DNA from: a virus
Reading direction: 5' to 3' (one strand)
IMG/VR virus record: IMGVR_UViG_3300022925_000043
Span: 1-47,287 of that record
Length of the DNA stretch: 47,287 nt
Shown here one piece after another: positions 18,793 through 26,651 of this stretch. The notes beneath the pieces are model-generated. The model was given only the letters and a program-made list of their open reading frames with translations. It had not been told where the DNA came from and did not search any database. Positions within the stretch are counted from its first letter, which is position 1. The number at the start of each line of letters is the position of its first letter. Made by a program: the position numbers and the translations under genes.

Positions 18793-20724
18793 TTACTTTT
18801 TAATAATTCTATAAACCTTATCTCTATCAGCCGTAACCAATCTTACCAAATACATTCCGTTTGGTAAGTTTTCCATTGTGAAACCTTGGAATTGGAAACC
18901 ACTTTGATAAATCTTGTCAGACCATCTCATAGCTTCTCTACCATTCATATCGTAAACCATTGCGTTAATATTACCATCATCCAAATATGTATGGTATTCA
19001 AATACAATCCAATGTCCCATTAATTCAGTTGTTGGGTTTGGATAAACTTTGAATCCATTCATCATTAAATCTAATTCAGGGTCTATTGAGGTTCTATTAA
19101 CAACTGAACCATCATTTGGTGAAGGCTTAACACTAACATCTTGTGCATATCTATCACCTGCCATTTTTTCAACTATTTTTAGTGGTGATTGATTCCAACC
19201 CAATGGGTCAATTACCTCAAAGTTGAAAGTGAACTGAGTTGTCATATCATCAACCAATGAGGGGTTTAATCTATCTTCGTGTCCAGCCCAAAATACTTTT
19301 CCCTTTTCAACCGAAAGAACTGAAGTCCACTTTGATGTTGCTTCTCCCATTTCGATTGATTCAAATCTAAAGATTGCAGTATCGAATTCAATACCCATTT
19401 GAATTGCACCTAATTGGTTACCAAATGTGTAAAGAGTTACAGGTACACTCATCTTATTATCAGCTGTCATTGTTAACTTAGGAATTCTAAATTCAACAGT
19501 ATCAGGTTTGTTAGAAAGATACACCGCTGGGTCTAAGATGTAATCAGTTCCAATACCAGGGTCAGCCATTTTAGCAACTAACACACCAGGGTTGTTGTAT
19601 CCAGTTGTAGTTGCATCACCCACTACATATATGTAAGGTTTAAGTGAATCCATTGAGTTTACGATTGTATCAATTGAATAAACTCTTGGAGTGTTTGTCC
19701 AAGTTGGAGATGCGGTTGCTGCTAATGCTGATGTGTACTCATCTGGCCATAAGATTGCCACATTGTTCACACCACTAAATAAGGATGTCCAAGTTGTAGA
19801 TTGTAATGCCAATCTATTGAACATTGCGAATGCATCTGAAATGGTTACATCGTTACTTTCGTTGATATCACCAGCGTACCATTCGATTCCCGAAAGTGTG
19901 TCTTGTTGAGAAGATTGGTTTGCTAATTTATATGCATCAGTTACGGATAATGCGAATCCATCACTCATCGTATCCGATTGTGCGGTTATTCTTAAATTCC
20001 AAAATGCAGTATCCAATTGGTCTTGTACAACGAACAACCCATTTGAGTTTGTTGAATCAGTTCCGATTGGAGTCCATAAACCAGAAACATCTGATTTTAA
20101 TCTTTTCTGAGCGGTAAACCACATACCTTGTGCTGGAGTTCCATCTGCGTTTCTTGCGATGATTGGGAACTCTAAGGTATCCATTTGGAAATTACCACCA
20201 TAATTGTGCATTGCTAATGGAACATCTAAACCAGAAGTTGTAGTTGCTAAGTTGTTGTAAGTTGTTGAACCAGCAACTGCGATTGAATCTACAACACCAT
20301 CATATGTAGTTGTGTGATACAATCTTAGTTTGAACATTGCCCCATCTGCCCAATCAAATCCACTATTCGTACCTGTATAAGATGCAATAACATTCACATA
20401 ATCGGAATTAGCGAAGTACGAACCATACTTATCCGTAATCGGAGTAGCAGTTGGTCCCCAATAAATCTCAGGAGTTGTGAATGATGTATTATCATAGAAG
20501 ATTCTGAACTGAACAGCTGAGAATATATCGGATAGTGTTGGGTTAGCGTAGTGTAAATAAATTTCGGTGTAACCTACCGAAATATCTTGCTCTAAAGTAA
20601 ATAGAGTATCCACAAGAATGTGTGGAGAGTTTGAGTTAGGAGCTGTAAGTATTTCATTAGCCCCATTTTGACCATAAGACACAAATGGTAACATTAGTAT
20701 CAGGCCTAATAAAAATCGTTTCAT
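18793..20724 (-). CDS. Module A: secreted cohesin/dockerin-like protein with T9SS sorting domain
   Basis: 643 residues with a signal peptide (KRFLLGLILMLPFVSYG). Two cohesin-like beta regions lie at about 45-160 and 415-515 (GAIQMGIEFDTAIFRFESIE, KVFWAGHED). Between them, about residues 260-310, is a dockerin-like pair of helix-loops (SVTDAYKLANQSSQ, GDINESNDVTISDAFAMFNR). The last ~80 residues are a T9SS type A sorting domain: FKVYPNPTTELMG, MVYDMNGREAMRW, MENLPNGMYLVRLVT, ending KVYRIIKK. In Bacteroidota such domains send proteins through the type IX system to the cell surface. It is the first gene of module A, with a ~100-base leader and a late-like motif at 20826-20835. Confidence 0.85.
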   Translation of the reverse strand: MKRFLLGLILMLPFVSYGQNGANEILTAPNSNSPHILVDTLFTLEQDISVGYTEIYLHYANPTLSDIFSAVQFRIFYDNTSFTTPEIYWGPTATPITDKYGSYFANSDYVNVIASYTGTNSGFDWADGAMFKLRLYHTTTYDGVVDSIAVAGSTTYNNLATTTSGLDVPLAMHNYGGNFQMDTLEFPIIARNADGTPAQGMWFTAQKRLKSDVSGLWTPIGTDSTNSNGLFVVQDQLDTAFWNLRITAQSDTMSDGFALSVTDAYKLANQSSQQDTLSGIEWYAGDINESNDVTISDAFAMFNRLALQSTTWTSLFSGVNNVAILWPDEYTSALAATASPTWTNTPRVYSIDTIVNSMDSLKPYIYVVGDATTTGYNNPGVLVAKMADPGIGTDYILDPAVYLSNKPDTVEFRIPKLTMTADNKMSVPVTLYTFGNQLGAIQMGIEFDTAIFRFESIEMGEATSKWTSVLSVEKGKVFWAGHEDRLNPSLVDDMTTQFTFNFEVIDPLGWNQSPLKIVEKMAGDRYAQDVSVKPSPNDGSVVNRTSIDPELDLMMNGFKVYPNPTTELMGHWIVFEYHTYLDDGNINAMVYDMNGREAMRWSDKIYQSGFQFQGFTMENLPNGMYLVRLVTADRDKVYRIIKK

Positions 20725-20825
20725 AAGATAATTACTCTTTGATTAAGTAACTATAACCTATTAATAAAACTGAAGTAATTGGTGGAACTGTTTTAGGAAT
20801 TTGTAGTGTTTCCTAATTTATCTAA

Positions 20826-20835
20826 ATATAAGTAT
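20826..20835 (-). promoter_or_regulatory. Late-like motif ahead of CsgG module A
   Basis: ATATAAGTAT on the plus strand (coding strand ATACTTATAT), 102 bases before the module A start. The identical 10-mer stands ahead of module B at 39501-39510. Resembles GATATTTATA found before virion genes. Confidence 0.5.
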
Positions 20836-20839
20836 TATG

Positions 20840-21565
20840 CTAGTAGGAAAAGAATTCATCTTCATCTGGATTATCGGATACCTCACCATAATCTAAATAT
20901 TCATTTAACATTCGTTTTTGATGTTCTTTCATTACGTTAACAACTTTGGTAATATAATGAGTTTTACAATCAGTCATTTCTCGTATCAAAAGATATAAAT
21001 GCTTTTTGTTAAAGTTCTCTATGAATTGACTTCTTCTAAATAGTTCTAAGATTGCATCCGCTATCTGAATATCTCTTTTTTTTGTAAATACTTTTGTTAG
21101 ATTCTTTTCCCAATATGCTAACATTAATTCTTTAAACTCACCATACTCAGTACCAATTTCATCATCATAAAAATTATCTTCAGGATTCCAAGCTTCAGGC
21201 ATCTGAGATAATAAATCAGTTTTTTTGTAACGTTTGTAATTTCCGTTATTTTGTAAAATTAAATGATTTTTTGCAACAATAGAAAAATATGAAAATGCTC
21301 TACCCTTATCAGGTTGATACATATGAATTTTTTGTATCAATACAGATACAACCTCACTTTGTATATCAGATTTAGGCACATCAAAGTATGAAAACTTAAA
21401 TGTATTTAAAATATTTTCAGCTAGTTTTTCAAATGGAAATTGAATTCTTTCTTTATATATTTTATTTCTTTCATGCGGGTCAGTACTTGCATTATATTCT
21501 ATAATAGCTTCTTGTGCTGGTGTTCCGAAGTATATCTTTGATTTCTTTTTTCTCTGTTTTGCCAT
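20840..21565 (-). CDS. Late transcription sigma factor, gp55-like
   Basis: 241 residues. The central part matches the sigma region 2 pattern of T4-like late sigma factors: FDVPKSDIQSEVVSVLIQKI, then YQPDKGRAFSYFSIVAKNHL. The C-terminal part is helical and ends in an acidic tail (DNPDEDEFFSY). T4 gp55 directs host RNA polymerase to late promoters together with the sliding clamp. The recurrent motif upstream of virion genes and of both CsgG modules is a good candidate target (inference). The stop of the upstream 87-residue membrane gene lies three bases before this ATG, and both would be read from a host-type promoter at 21849-21880. Confidence 0.83.
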   Translation of the reverse strand: MAKQRKKKSKIYFGTPAQEAIIEYNASTDPHERNKIYKERIQFPFEKLAENILNTFKFSYFDVPKSDIQSEVVSVLIQKIHMYQPDKGRAFSYFSIVAKNHLILQNNGNYKRYKKTDLLSQMPEAWNPEDNFYDDEIGTEYGEFKELMLAYWEKNLTKVFTKKRDIQIADAILELFRRSQFIENFNKKHLYLLIREMTDCKTHYITKVVNVMKEHQKRMLNEYLDYGEVSDNPDEDEFFSY

Positions 21566-21568
21566 AAT

Positions 21569-21832
21569 TTAAATGTTATCTTTATATTTCTTAATAACAT
21601 CTTTTAATTCTGAGAATACTACACCCACTTCATCATCGGATTCAAATGAACCCTTTAAATCCAACTGCCTCATTTCATCTAACATAGATTCCAATGTTTG
21701 CAGAGTATTATAATCGTTGTTAACAACGTTTAATTGAGATTGTTCTACTTGAGTAACCAAACGAATACCTCTCCAAAAAAGAAAGATATTCAGTATGATT
21801 GATACCCCTAATATAATATATAAAATTTCCAT
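21569..21832 (-). CDS. Small N-terminally anchored membrane protein
   Basis: 87 residues from the ATG at 21832 (MEILYIILGVSIILNIFLFW); a longer frame to 21871 begins with TTG and would overlap the promoter at 21849-21880, so I reject it. One TM helix is followed by a cytosolic or periplasmic helical tail (EQSQLNVVNNDYNTLQTLES, then GVVFSELKDVIKKYKDNI). Unrecognised. It is cotranscribed with the gp55-like sigma gene. Confidence 0.68.
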   Translation of the reverse strand: MEILYIILGVSIILNIFLFWRGIRLVTQVEQSQLNVVNNDYNTLQTLESMLDEMRQLDLKGSFESDDEVGVVFSELKDVIKKYKDNI

Positions 21833-21848
21833 AATATAAAAGATAATG

Positions 21849-21880
21849 TAAATATACGAAAAATATTTCAATTTTCCAAA
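21849..21880 (-). promoter_or_regulatory. Host-type promoter for the sigma factor operon
   Basis: Coding strand TTTG (21877-21880), a 20-base spacer, then TATATTTA (21849-21856), 17 bases before the 87-residue gene. Matches the Bacteroidota -33 TTTG / -7 TAnnTTTG form, with the last base changed. Confidence 0.62.
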
Positions 21881-21887
21881 TTTATTT

Positions 21888-22100
21888 TTAGGCTTCTCCT
21901 TTCGGACCCATTAAAAAAGTTGAATAATCAAATTCAGCTTTTTGAGTGTGGTTAATACTATCCAACTCTTTAATCTTAGCTATAAGATTATCATCAAATT
22001 CCTCAACATCTATTAATTCATTTTCTATCAAAGTATCCATTATGGTTTCAACTATTACTTCTAAAGTTAATAGTTTGTGTAATATAGTTTCATCTATCAT
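21888..22100 (-). CDS. Small hypothetical acidic protein
   Basis: 70 residues, helical and acidic (ETILHKLLTLEVIVETIMDT, NELIDVEEFDDNLIAKIKEL), ending FLMGPKGEA. No recognised family. It overlaps the upstream 82-residue gene by ATGA and so belongs to the operon that starts before uvsE. The gene may encode a small binding or regulatory protein. Confidence 0.65.
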   Translation of the reverse strand: MIDETILHKLLTLEVIVETIMDTLIENELIDVEEFDDNLIAKIKELDSINHTQKAEFDYSTFLMGPKGEA

Positions 22101-22345
22101 ACTAATGAACCGGTTGTTACATTCATTGAATTAATTAACTCAGCTAATTCATTATCCAATTCTGTTCTAATTTCAGTTTCACCAAATGCTCTTTTAATTG
22201 AATCTGGGTGATACCCCATAGAACTTGCTAAACGAACACACATGATTTTAAATTCATATATGTTCATATCATCGGGCATATCAAATGATATACTCATAGC
22301 CTCCCTATTAGTGGGTTCTTCTGAAGTGTATGTGAGTATTGCCAT
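22097..22345 (-). CDS. Small hypothetical protein
   Basis: 82 residues. The sequence has a beta start (AILTYTSEEPTNREAMSISF), then helices (NIYEFKIMCVRLASSMGYHP, DSIKRAFGETEIR). The helical middle resembles small phage proteins of unknown role. Its start shares a base with the upstream gene's stop at 22345, and its end overlaps the next gene by ATGA. Nothing indicates an enzyme. Confidence 0.65.
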   Translation of the reverse strand: MAILTYTSEEPTNREAMSISFDMPDDMNIYEFKIMCVRLASSMGYHPDSIKRAFGETEIRTELDNELAELINSMNVTTGSLV

Positions 22346-22917
22346 TATACTAATTGATATCCTTTAGATAAAAGAGATTCTGCTTTTTTATATTTAACAA
22401 ATTCCATTTCACCATCTGGTGATTGTAACATTACTCTCTCATTTCTACCCGGCTTCTTATCAGCAGTTATCTGAGTAGTATATCTCCTAGTTGGATGTGT
22501 GATATCAATACCATCGATTGAATCAATTAATCGTTGTGCAATTACACATTCAAACAATCCAATATCCTCCATATATTCATCATTGTTTTTCCAAGATGAT
22601 TTATCTGCCTTAAACTCAACTACACCTAAGTTATCAGTTTCAACTGAAAATGATGAATGTCTTACAGTCCTTCTGGTCTTATTTTTTACAGAATCCTTTT
22701 CATAATAAACAACCATATTATCAGAACGTTCAATTATAACTGGATTTACTAAAGTTAGTTCATCATACTCACCACCAAATCTAAGTGTGATAATTCTTTT
22801 ATCAATACCAACATCATTACCACTAAAAGTAATACCATCTAATTTAGATATTGCATTTTTATATTGTGTTAAATCTTCGTTGCTAACTTCAGTTTTATTT
22901 ATTCTCTTTACTATCAT
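22345..22917 (-). CDS. Hypothetical beta-rich protein
   Basis: 190 residues, beta-rich with DGITFSGNDVGIDKRIITLR, FGGEYDELTLVNPVIIERSD, and a C-terminal segment GEMEFVKYKKAESLLSKGYQ. The start at 22917 overlaps the small gene at 22895-23074 by 23 bases. No family recognised. A DNA-binding or virion accessory role is possible but not supported. Confidence 0.65.
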   Translation of the reverse strand: MIVKRINKTEVSNEDLTQYKNAISKLDGITFSGNDVGIDKRIITLRFGGEYDELTLVNPVIIERSDNMVVYYEKDSVKNKTRRTVRHSSFSVETDNLGVVEFKADKSSWKNNDEYMEDIGLFECVIAQRLIDSIDGIDITHPTRRYTTQITADKKPGRNERVMLQSPDGEMEFVKYKKAESLLSKGYQLV

Positions 22918-23074
22918 AATATTCTTTTAATTTTTTATCCAAATACTCTACTGATTCAGTACTACCCACCACTGCTCCGTACTTTCCATAAAAAGGAATC
23001 CACTTATCATAGTTTGATTCAATTCTATTTTTTAATTCGTCTAACTCAGGTAAATGTACCTTTACATAGCTCAT
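22895..23074 (-). CDS. Small hypothetical protein, 59 residues
   Basis: Read directly from the minus strand: ATG at 23074 (MSYVKVHLPELDELKNRIES), then DKWIPFYGKYGAVVGSTE and a charged helix ending KEYYDSKENK, TAA at 22895. It fills the gap between the cupin gene, which it meets by a 4-base ATGA overlap, and the 190-residue gene, which it overlaps by 23 bases. The close fit, normal codon use and amphipathic helices support a real gene. Function unknown. Confidence 0.65.
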   Translation of the reverse strand: MSYVKVHLPELDELKNRIESNYDKWIPFYGKYGAVVGSTESVEYLDKKLKEYYDSKENK

Positions 23075-23457
23075 AATAAATCTTCGGGCGTTTCTCTATA
23101 AACTCTATAACTATCTTCATCAAAATGTTCGGTTGATACCTCAAATACGATTGAGTTATCTTCCAATGCAATCAACTGATGTGGTAATCCTCGTTCGATA
23201 AGAACCGATTGTCCTTTCTCCAATTGAGTACCTTCTAATTTACCACTTTCAACATCCAACCAATTGAATTGAAATCTTCCTTCCTGCACATACCAACTTT
23301 CTTTTTTCTGAAGGTGGTAATGCATTGAAAATCTATTTCTATTTTTTGTGAAAACTAAAAGTTTACCACAATATTCTGAATCGTTATGAATCCAAAGTTC
23401 ATAACCCCATCCCTTTTCTACTCTCTTAGGAGTTGTAATATTAGTATCTATAATCAT
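23071..23457 (-). CDS. Cupin protein, mannose-6-phosphate isomerase type II-like
   Basis: 128 residues forming a single cupin barrel. Metal-site pattern: FSMHYHLQKKESWYVQEGRF (His, His, Glu), then the second motif with GLPHQLIALED. The N-terminus, KRVEKGWGYELWIHND, matches sugar-phosphate isomerase-type cupins (mannose-6-phosphate isomerase/GDP-mannose pyrophosphorylase C-terminal type). It could act on a phosphorylated sugar or NDP-sugar precursor. The gene lies two bases after uvsE in the same operon. Substrate not decidable from sequence. Confidence 0.78.
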   Translation of the reverse strand: MIIDTNITTPKRVEKGWGYELWIHNDSEYCGKLLVFTKNRNRFSMHYHLQKKESWYVQEGRFQFNWLDVESGKLEGTQLEKGQSVLIERGLPHQLIALEDNSIVFEVSTEHFDEDSYRVYRETPEDLL

Positions 23458-23458
23458 A

Positions 23459-24382
23459 TTATCCGTTTATTAATTTACTCACCTTATTTATGAATGGAAG
23501 TATAGCAAGTTCTTTTGCTTTGGCTTCTACCATAATATCAACATCCATTCCATATGTATTTGGAACCGAATTAATATAATCAGAATGAGCTTGTGGTTTT
23601 AGTTTATTATTTTCCTCATGTAGTGATTTTGATTCAGAATAATGTACAACGGGTGTGATACCTTCTGGCCACGTTGATACAGCTAATTTAAGAGCCTCTT
23701 CTTCATTCAACCCACCAGTACAAAATTTGTGATGATGGTAATCAAATACAATAGGAATACCAATCTTTTCATGTATGTACATTAAATCTTTTACTGAATA
23801 CATTGATGCTTTATCATCATTCTCAACAGTCAATCTACTTTGTACTGATGGTGATAACCTTTTGAAGTTCTCACAAAATCTATCCATAGCAGAAATCTTA
23901 TCACCATACACACCATTACAATGAATGTTAAGTTTGTTATAAGGTGTTTGTGATAACCCCATTAAATCAAATACCCTACCATGTATTTCCAAATCAGTAA
24001 TTGTATTTTGTACTACATTTTCACGAGGTGAAACTAATACATTAAATGGGCCTGGGTGAGAAGTGATACGGATACCATTTTTCTTAGCATAATTACCACA
24101 TCCTTCTAACAAAGTTTTGATACGATTGAATTGTGGTAAATCTTCAAACTTATATTCAGATGCCCATGGAAAAAATTCAGATGATAATCTGAAGAATTTA
24201 ATTCCATTTTCATTATTCCATTTAAGAATGTGAAATAAATCTCTAGCGTTTTTTAAACCCAATTCACCAGCATATTCCAAACCCCGTTCTTTGAAGGTTT
24301 TTTTAATCATAGAACGATTTGTGGTAATCTTTGGCTTTTGTGCCGATAGAGTCATATTAATACAAGCGTATCCTAAATCCAT
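23459..24382 (-). CDS. uvsE: UV damage endonuclease (UVDE)
   Basis: 307 residues, the full family length. It begins DLGYACINMTL and contains ENGIKFFRLSSEFFPWASEY, GIRITSHPGPFNVLVSP, LNIHCNGVYGDK, LTVENDDKASMYSVKDL, IPIVFDYHHHKFC and PVVHYSESK, the His/Glu/Asp positions of the TIM-barrel metal site. UVDE nicks DNA 5' of UV photoproducts and other lesions, starting an alternative excision repair path. A perfect host-type promoter (24401-24432) lies just upstream, so early expression is likely. Phages of sunlit waters often carry repair genes; T4 uses a different enzyme, DenV. Confidence 0.93.
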   Translation of the reverse strand: MDLGYACINMTLSAQKPKITTNRSMIKKTFKERGLEYAGELGLKNARDLFHILKWNNENGIKFFRLSSEFFPWASEYKFEDLPQFNRIKTLLEGCGNYAKKNGIRITSHPGPFNVLVSPRENVVQNTITDLEIHGRVFDLMGLSQTPYNKLNIHCNGVYGDKISAMDRFCENFKRLSPSVQSRLTVENDDKASMYSVKDLMYIHEKIGIPIVFDYHHHKFCTGGLNEEEALKLAVSTWPEGITPVVHYSESKSLHEENNKLKPQAHSDYINSVPNTYGMDVDIMVEAKAKELAILPFINKVSKLING

Positions 24383-24400
24383 TTTTTATTTGTTTATACA

Positions 24401-24432
24401 CAAATATACGAAATATATTTGAATTAAACAAA
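24401..24432 (-). promoter_or_regulatory. Host-type promoter for uvsE
   Basis: Coding strand TTTG (24429-24432), 20-base spacer, TATATTTG (24401-24408). It lies 19 bases before the uvsE ATG and fits the Bacteroidota consensus exactly. It would also feed the cupin and the small genes after it. Confidence 0.75.
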
Positions 24433-24436
24433 TGTT

Positions 24437-25921
24437 TTAATAGGTTTTTGAACTAAAGTCCGTTGGATATGAATTATCCGATTCGTTTTTTATATGAGTT
24501 AACCAATAATTAACTGCGTTTTGATTATTAATCCACTTAGAAGTATCACCCCAATTAAAGTTAGGTCTAGCGTAGAATGGTCTTTCATTCATTACATATT
24601 GTGCTCTCTTTGATGAGGATGGTACTGGTTCATCTATTAGACCATCTCCATTATTATCATATCCATCAATAGTTCCATCACCATCAATATCAATACCCCT
24701 ACGAGATGTATCTCTTTTTAGATTAGTAAATTCATCAACTATAACATTTTCTTTTATAATTTCACTTGATTCATCCTCCTCTTCCCACTCTTCAGATTCC
24801 TCAATTTCATCTTCCATAATCCCTGCAAGTTCCTCAATGAGTTCTTTAAGGTTTTCTTCACCATCTTCCTCACCAAATAAATCTTCGTTGAGTTCTTCCA
24901 TATCCATATCGGATACCATATCATTCATTACTTGGTCTAATGTGTGGTCTTCATCCCATTCTTCATCAACAAACTTTTCTCTATCATTAGCTTTAGTTTC
25001 ATAAAAGTTCTTTAGTTCTTCATCTTCTAACCCATCTTGTAAAGTATTATCCCATAAATCGGATTCTTCTTCTTCAGTTTCTTCACCATAGAGTTCTCTT
25101 TTCTCAACTACTTTCTTTTTATCCTTTTCACCTTTATCAACTTTTAATGCGGTATTGAATGCGATTACTAATGTTACTGCCAATGGGTCAAATACAAATA
25201 CGATAAATAATGCAAACCAATTTACAATAGTATTCATTGGTTTACCAGTTGCCTCTGCTATAAACTTTAGAGGACCAACTTCACCTGCTACTTCTGAACT
25301 TTGTTGAATACTAAGTACTTTGATATCCAATGAAGTGATTGAATCGGATAGTACTTCTATTTTTTTTGATACTCGTTCTCTTTCCGATTTAGCATCGTTT
25401 AGTTGTCTTTCTAATGCTCTACGAGTAGATGATGAGGTTGTAGTGATTATCTCACCCGTTTCCTTATCCTTATATTGAATTACATTATTTGATAATCCTT
25501 TTGATAATTCAGATATAGATTCTGCTAATTGTTTTTTCTCAGATGTGTACCCATCTAATTGTTCTTGGAATCTTCCCTTCTTTAGTTCAACTAACTCAAC
25601 CTGTTTATCTACAACACCTAATTGGTCTGCGGTTATTTGATATGCTGATGTTAGGAATCCATAGATACCTGCTGAAGTGATTAAGATTAGTACAAATACA
25701 CCTACTAATAAATAAGTACGAAGTGCTTTATTAATCTTATCCCAATAATTGTAAAGGAATCCAGCAGATATAAGTTTACCAAATTCTAAAGAACTTGCCA
25801 TTAGGATAACGGCAGTACTTGCTCCTGCGAATAATTTGGATAGACCAGTTACTGAGAAGAAAGCAGCTGCGGATGCTATTAACAACGCTGCTAAGCCTAA
25901 TAAGAAAGTTCTGAATTTCAC
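24437..25921 (-). CDS. Membrane coiled-coil protein with acidic tail and Ca-binding-like loops
   Basis: 494 residues from a GTG start at 25921, placed directly after the stop of the small upstream gene. Three N-terminal TM helices (residues ~5-92) are followed by a coiled coil (about 98-215; VDKQVELVELKKGRFQEQLD), a fourth TM (FALFIVFVFDPLAVTLVIAF), a very acidic region (~275-400) and two EF-hand/dockerin-like loops (DIDGDGTIDGYD and DNNGDGLIDEP, ~410-432). The C-terminus is aromatic (FYARPNFNWGDTSKW). A DUF4407-like layout is possible. It could act in envelope remodelling, lysis timing or exclusion; none is shown. Confidence 0.75.
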   Translation of the reverse strand: MKFRTFLLGLAALLIASAAAFFSVTGLSKLFAGASTAVILMASSLEFGKLISAGFLYNYWDKINKALRTYLLVGVFVLILITSAGIYGFLTSAYQITADQLGVVDKQVELVELKKGRFQEQLDGYTSEKKQLAESISELSKGLSNNVIQYKDKETGEIITTTSSSTRRALERQLNDAKSERERVSKKIEVLSDSITSLDIKVLSIQQSSEVAGEVGPLKFIAEATGKPMNTIVNWFALFIVFVFDPLAVTLVIAFNTALKVDKGEKDKKKVVEKRELYGEETEEEESDLWDNTLQDGLEDEELKNFYETKANDREKFVDEEWDEDHTLDQVMNDMVSDMDMEELNEDLFGEEDGEENLKELIEELAGIMEDEIEESEEWEEEDESSEIIKENVIVDEFTNLKRDTSRRGIDIDGDGTIDGYDNNGDGLIDEPVPSSSKRAQYVMNERPFYARPNFNWGDTSKWINNQNAVNYWLTHIKNESDNSYPTDFSSKTY

Positions 25922-25922
25922 C

Positions 25923-26102
25923 TTATGATAACTCCACTATATTTTTTGATAGATTCAACAAATATTGAATTTCATTTGCTAACTTAATCGCATCCGATTG
26001 GTTAGATGGTCGTTTACCTTCTAACATTTCTTGAATGGTATTTAATCTATTTTCAATACCCTCAATGTGATTTAATGCTTTTTCTTTGTATGCTGGTTTC
26101 AT
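25923..26102 (-). CDS. Small helical protein
   Basis: 59 residues from the ATG at 26102 (MKPAYKEKALNHIEGIENRL); the longer frame to 26138 begins with TTG and would run through the upstream motif GATATTTATATA (26123-26136). The protein is a helical hairpin, with LNTIQEMLEGKRP and KLANEIQYLLNLSKNIVELS. The pattern HIEGI with a following helix vaguely recalls the CsoR/metal-sensitive repressor fold, but the Cys and His ligands are not visible. It lies directly before the membrane coiled-coil gene. Confidence 0.68.
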   Translation of the reverse strand: MKPAYKEKALNHIEGIENRLNTIQEMLEGKRPSNQSDAIKLANEIQYLLNLSKNIVELS

Positions 26103-26148
26103 AAAACTTATTATTTTTAATGTATATATAAATATCAAAAAACCAAAA

Positions 26149-26172
26149 AGGGAGAATTTAACAACCCTCCCT
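26149..26172 (-). terminator. Terminator after hsp20
   Basis: Stem AGGGAG/CTCCCT (26149-26154 with 26167-26172), followed on the coding strand by a T-rich run (plus-strand A-rich 26137-26148). It lies 24 bases past the Hsp20 stop. Confidence 0.7.
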
Positions 26173-26195
26173 CTATTTGATTTCCGTAACCTAAG

Positions 26196-26564
26196 TTAAA
26201 ATTTGATTTTAACTTTTTTCCCTTTTTGCTCTTCTTTCTTATCTAATACGATGGTAAGAATACCATTCTCAATAGTTGCATCTGAAGATGTTCCATCATA
26301 ATCTTTACCAACCGTAAATTTAAGATTTACATTACCAATTACAGCGTTTACCCTTTCAGTAGTTGCTTTAATATGAATTTCATTTTCAGTAGCATTTAAT
26401 TCTACATCTTTAGGATTATGCCCCGCTACATTCACAATAAGTTCCATCGTACCTTCTTTGGTTTTGTTAATGGAATAATGTCCCTCATTACGATGAGGCA
26501 TTGTTGGTGTGTAAAGTGAATCCTTTAGGATATCATCAAATAAATTGTTAAACGAATAAGTCAT
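26196..26564 (-). CDS. Small heat-shock protein, Hsp20 family
   Basis: 122 residues from ATG 26564 (MTYSFNNLFDDIL), chosen for its typical Hsp20 N-terminus and A-rich upstream bases; in-frame ATGs at 26591 and 26597 would add 9 or 11 residues. The alpha-crystallin domain is clear: HYSINKTKEGTMELIVNVAG, HNPKDVELNATENEIHIKAT, and ENGILTIVLDKKEE. Hsp20 proteins hold unfolding proteins and occur in many T4-like marine phages, possibly for virion assembly. A terminator at 26149-26172 follows its stop. Confidence 0.88.
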   Translation of the reverse strand: MTYSFNNLFDDILKDSLYTPTMPHRNEGHYSINKTKEGTMELIVNVAGHNPKDVELNATENEIHIKATTERVNAVIGNVNLKFTVGKDYDGTSSDATIENGILTIVLDKKEEQKGKKVKIKF

Positions 26565-26651
26565 GTCATTTGTATTTTTTAAGTTAAACATATACATCCC
26601 ATATTACCAAATTTGTTCCATTTATTATTTTATGACACTTAGTCAGTTTTA

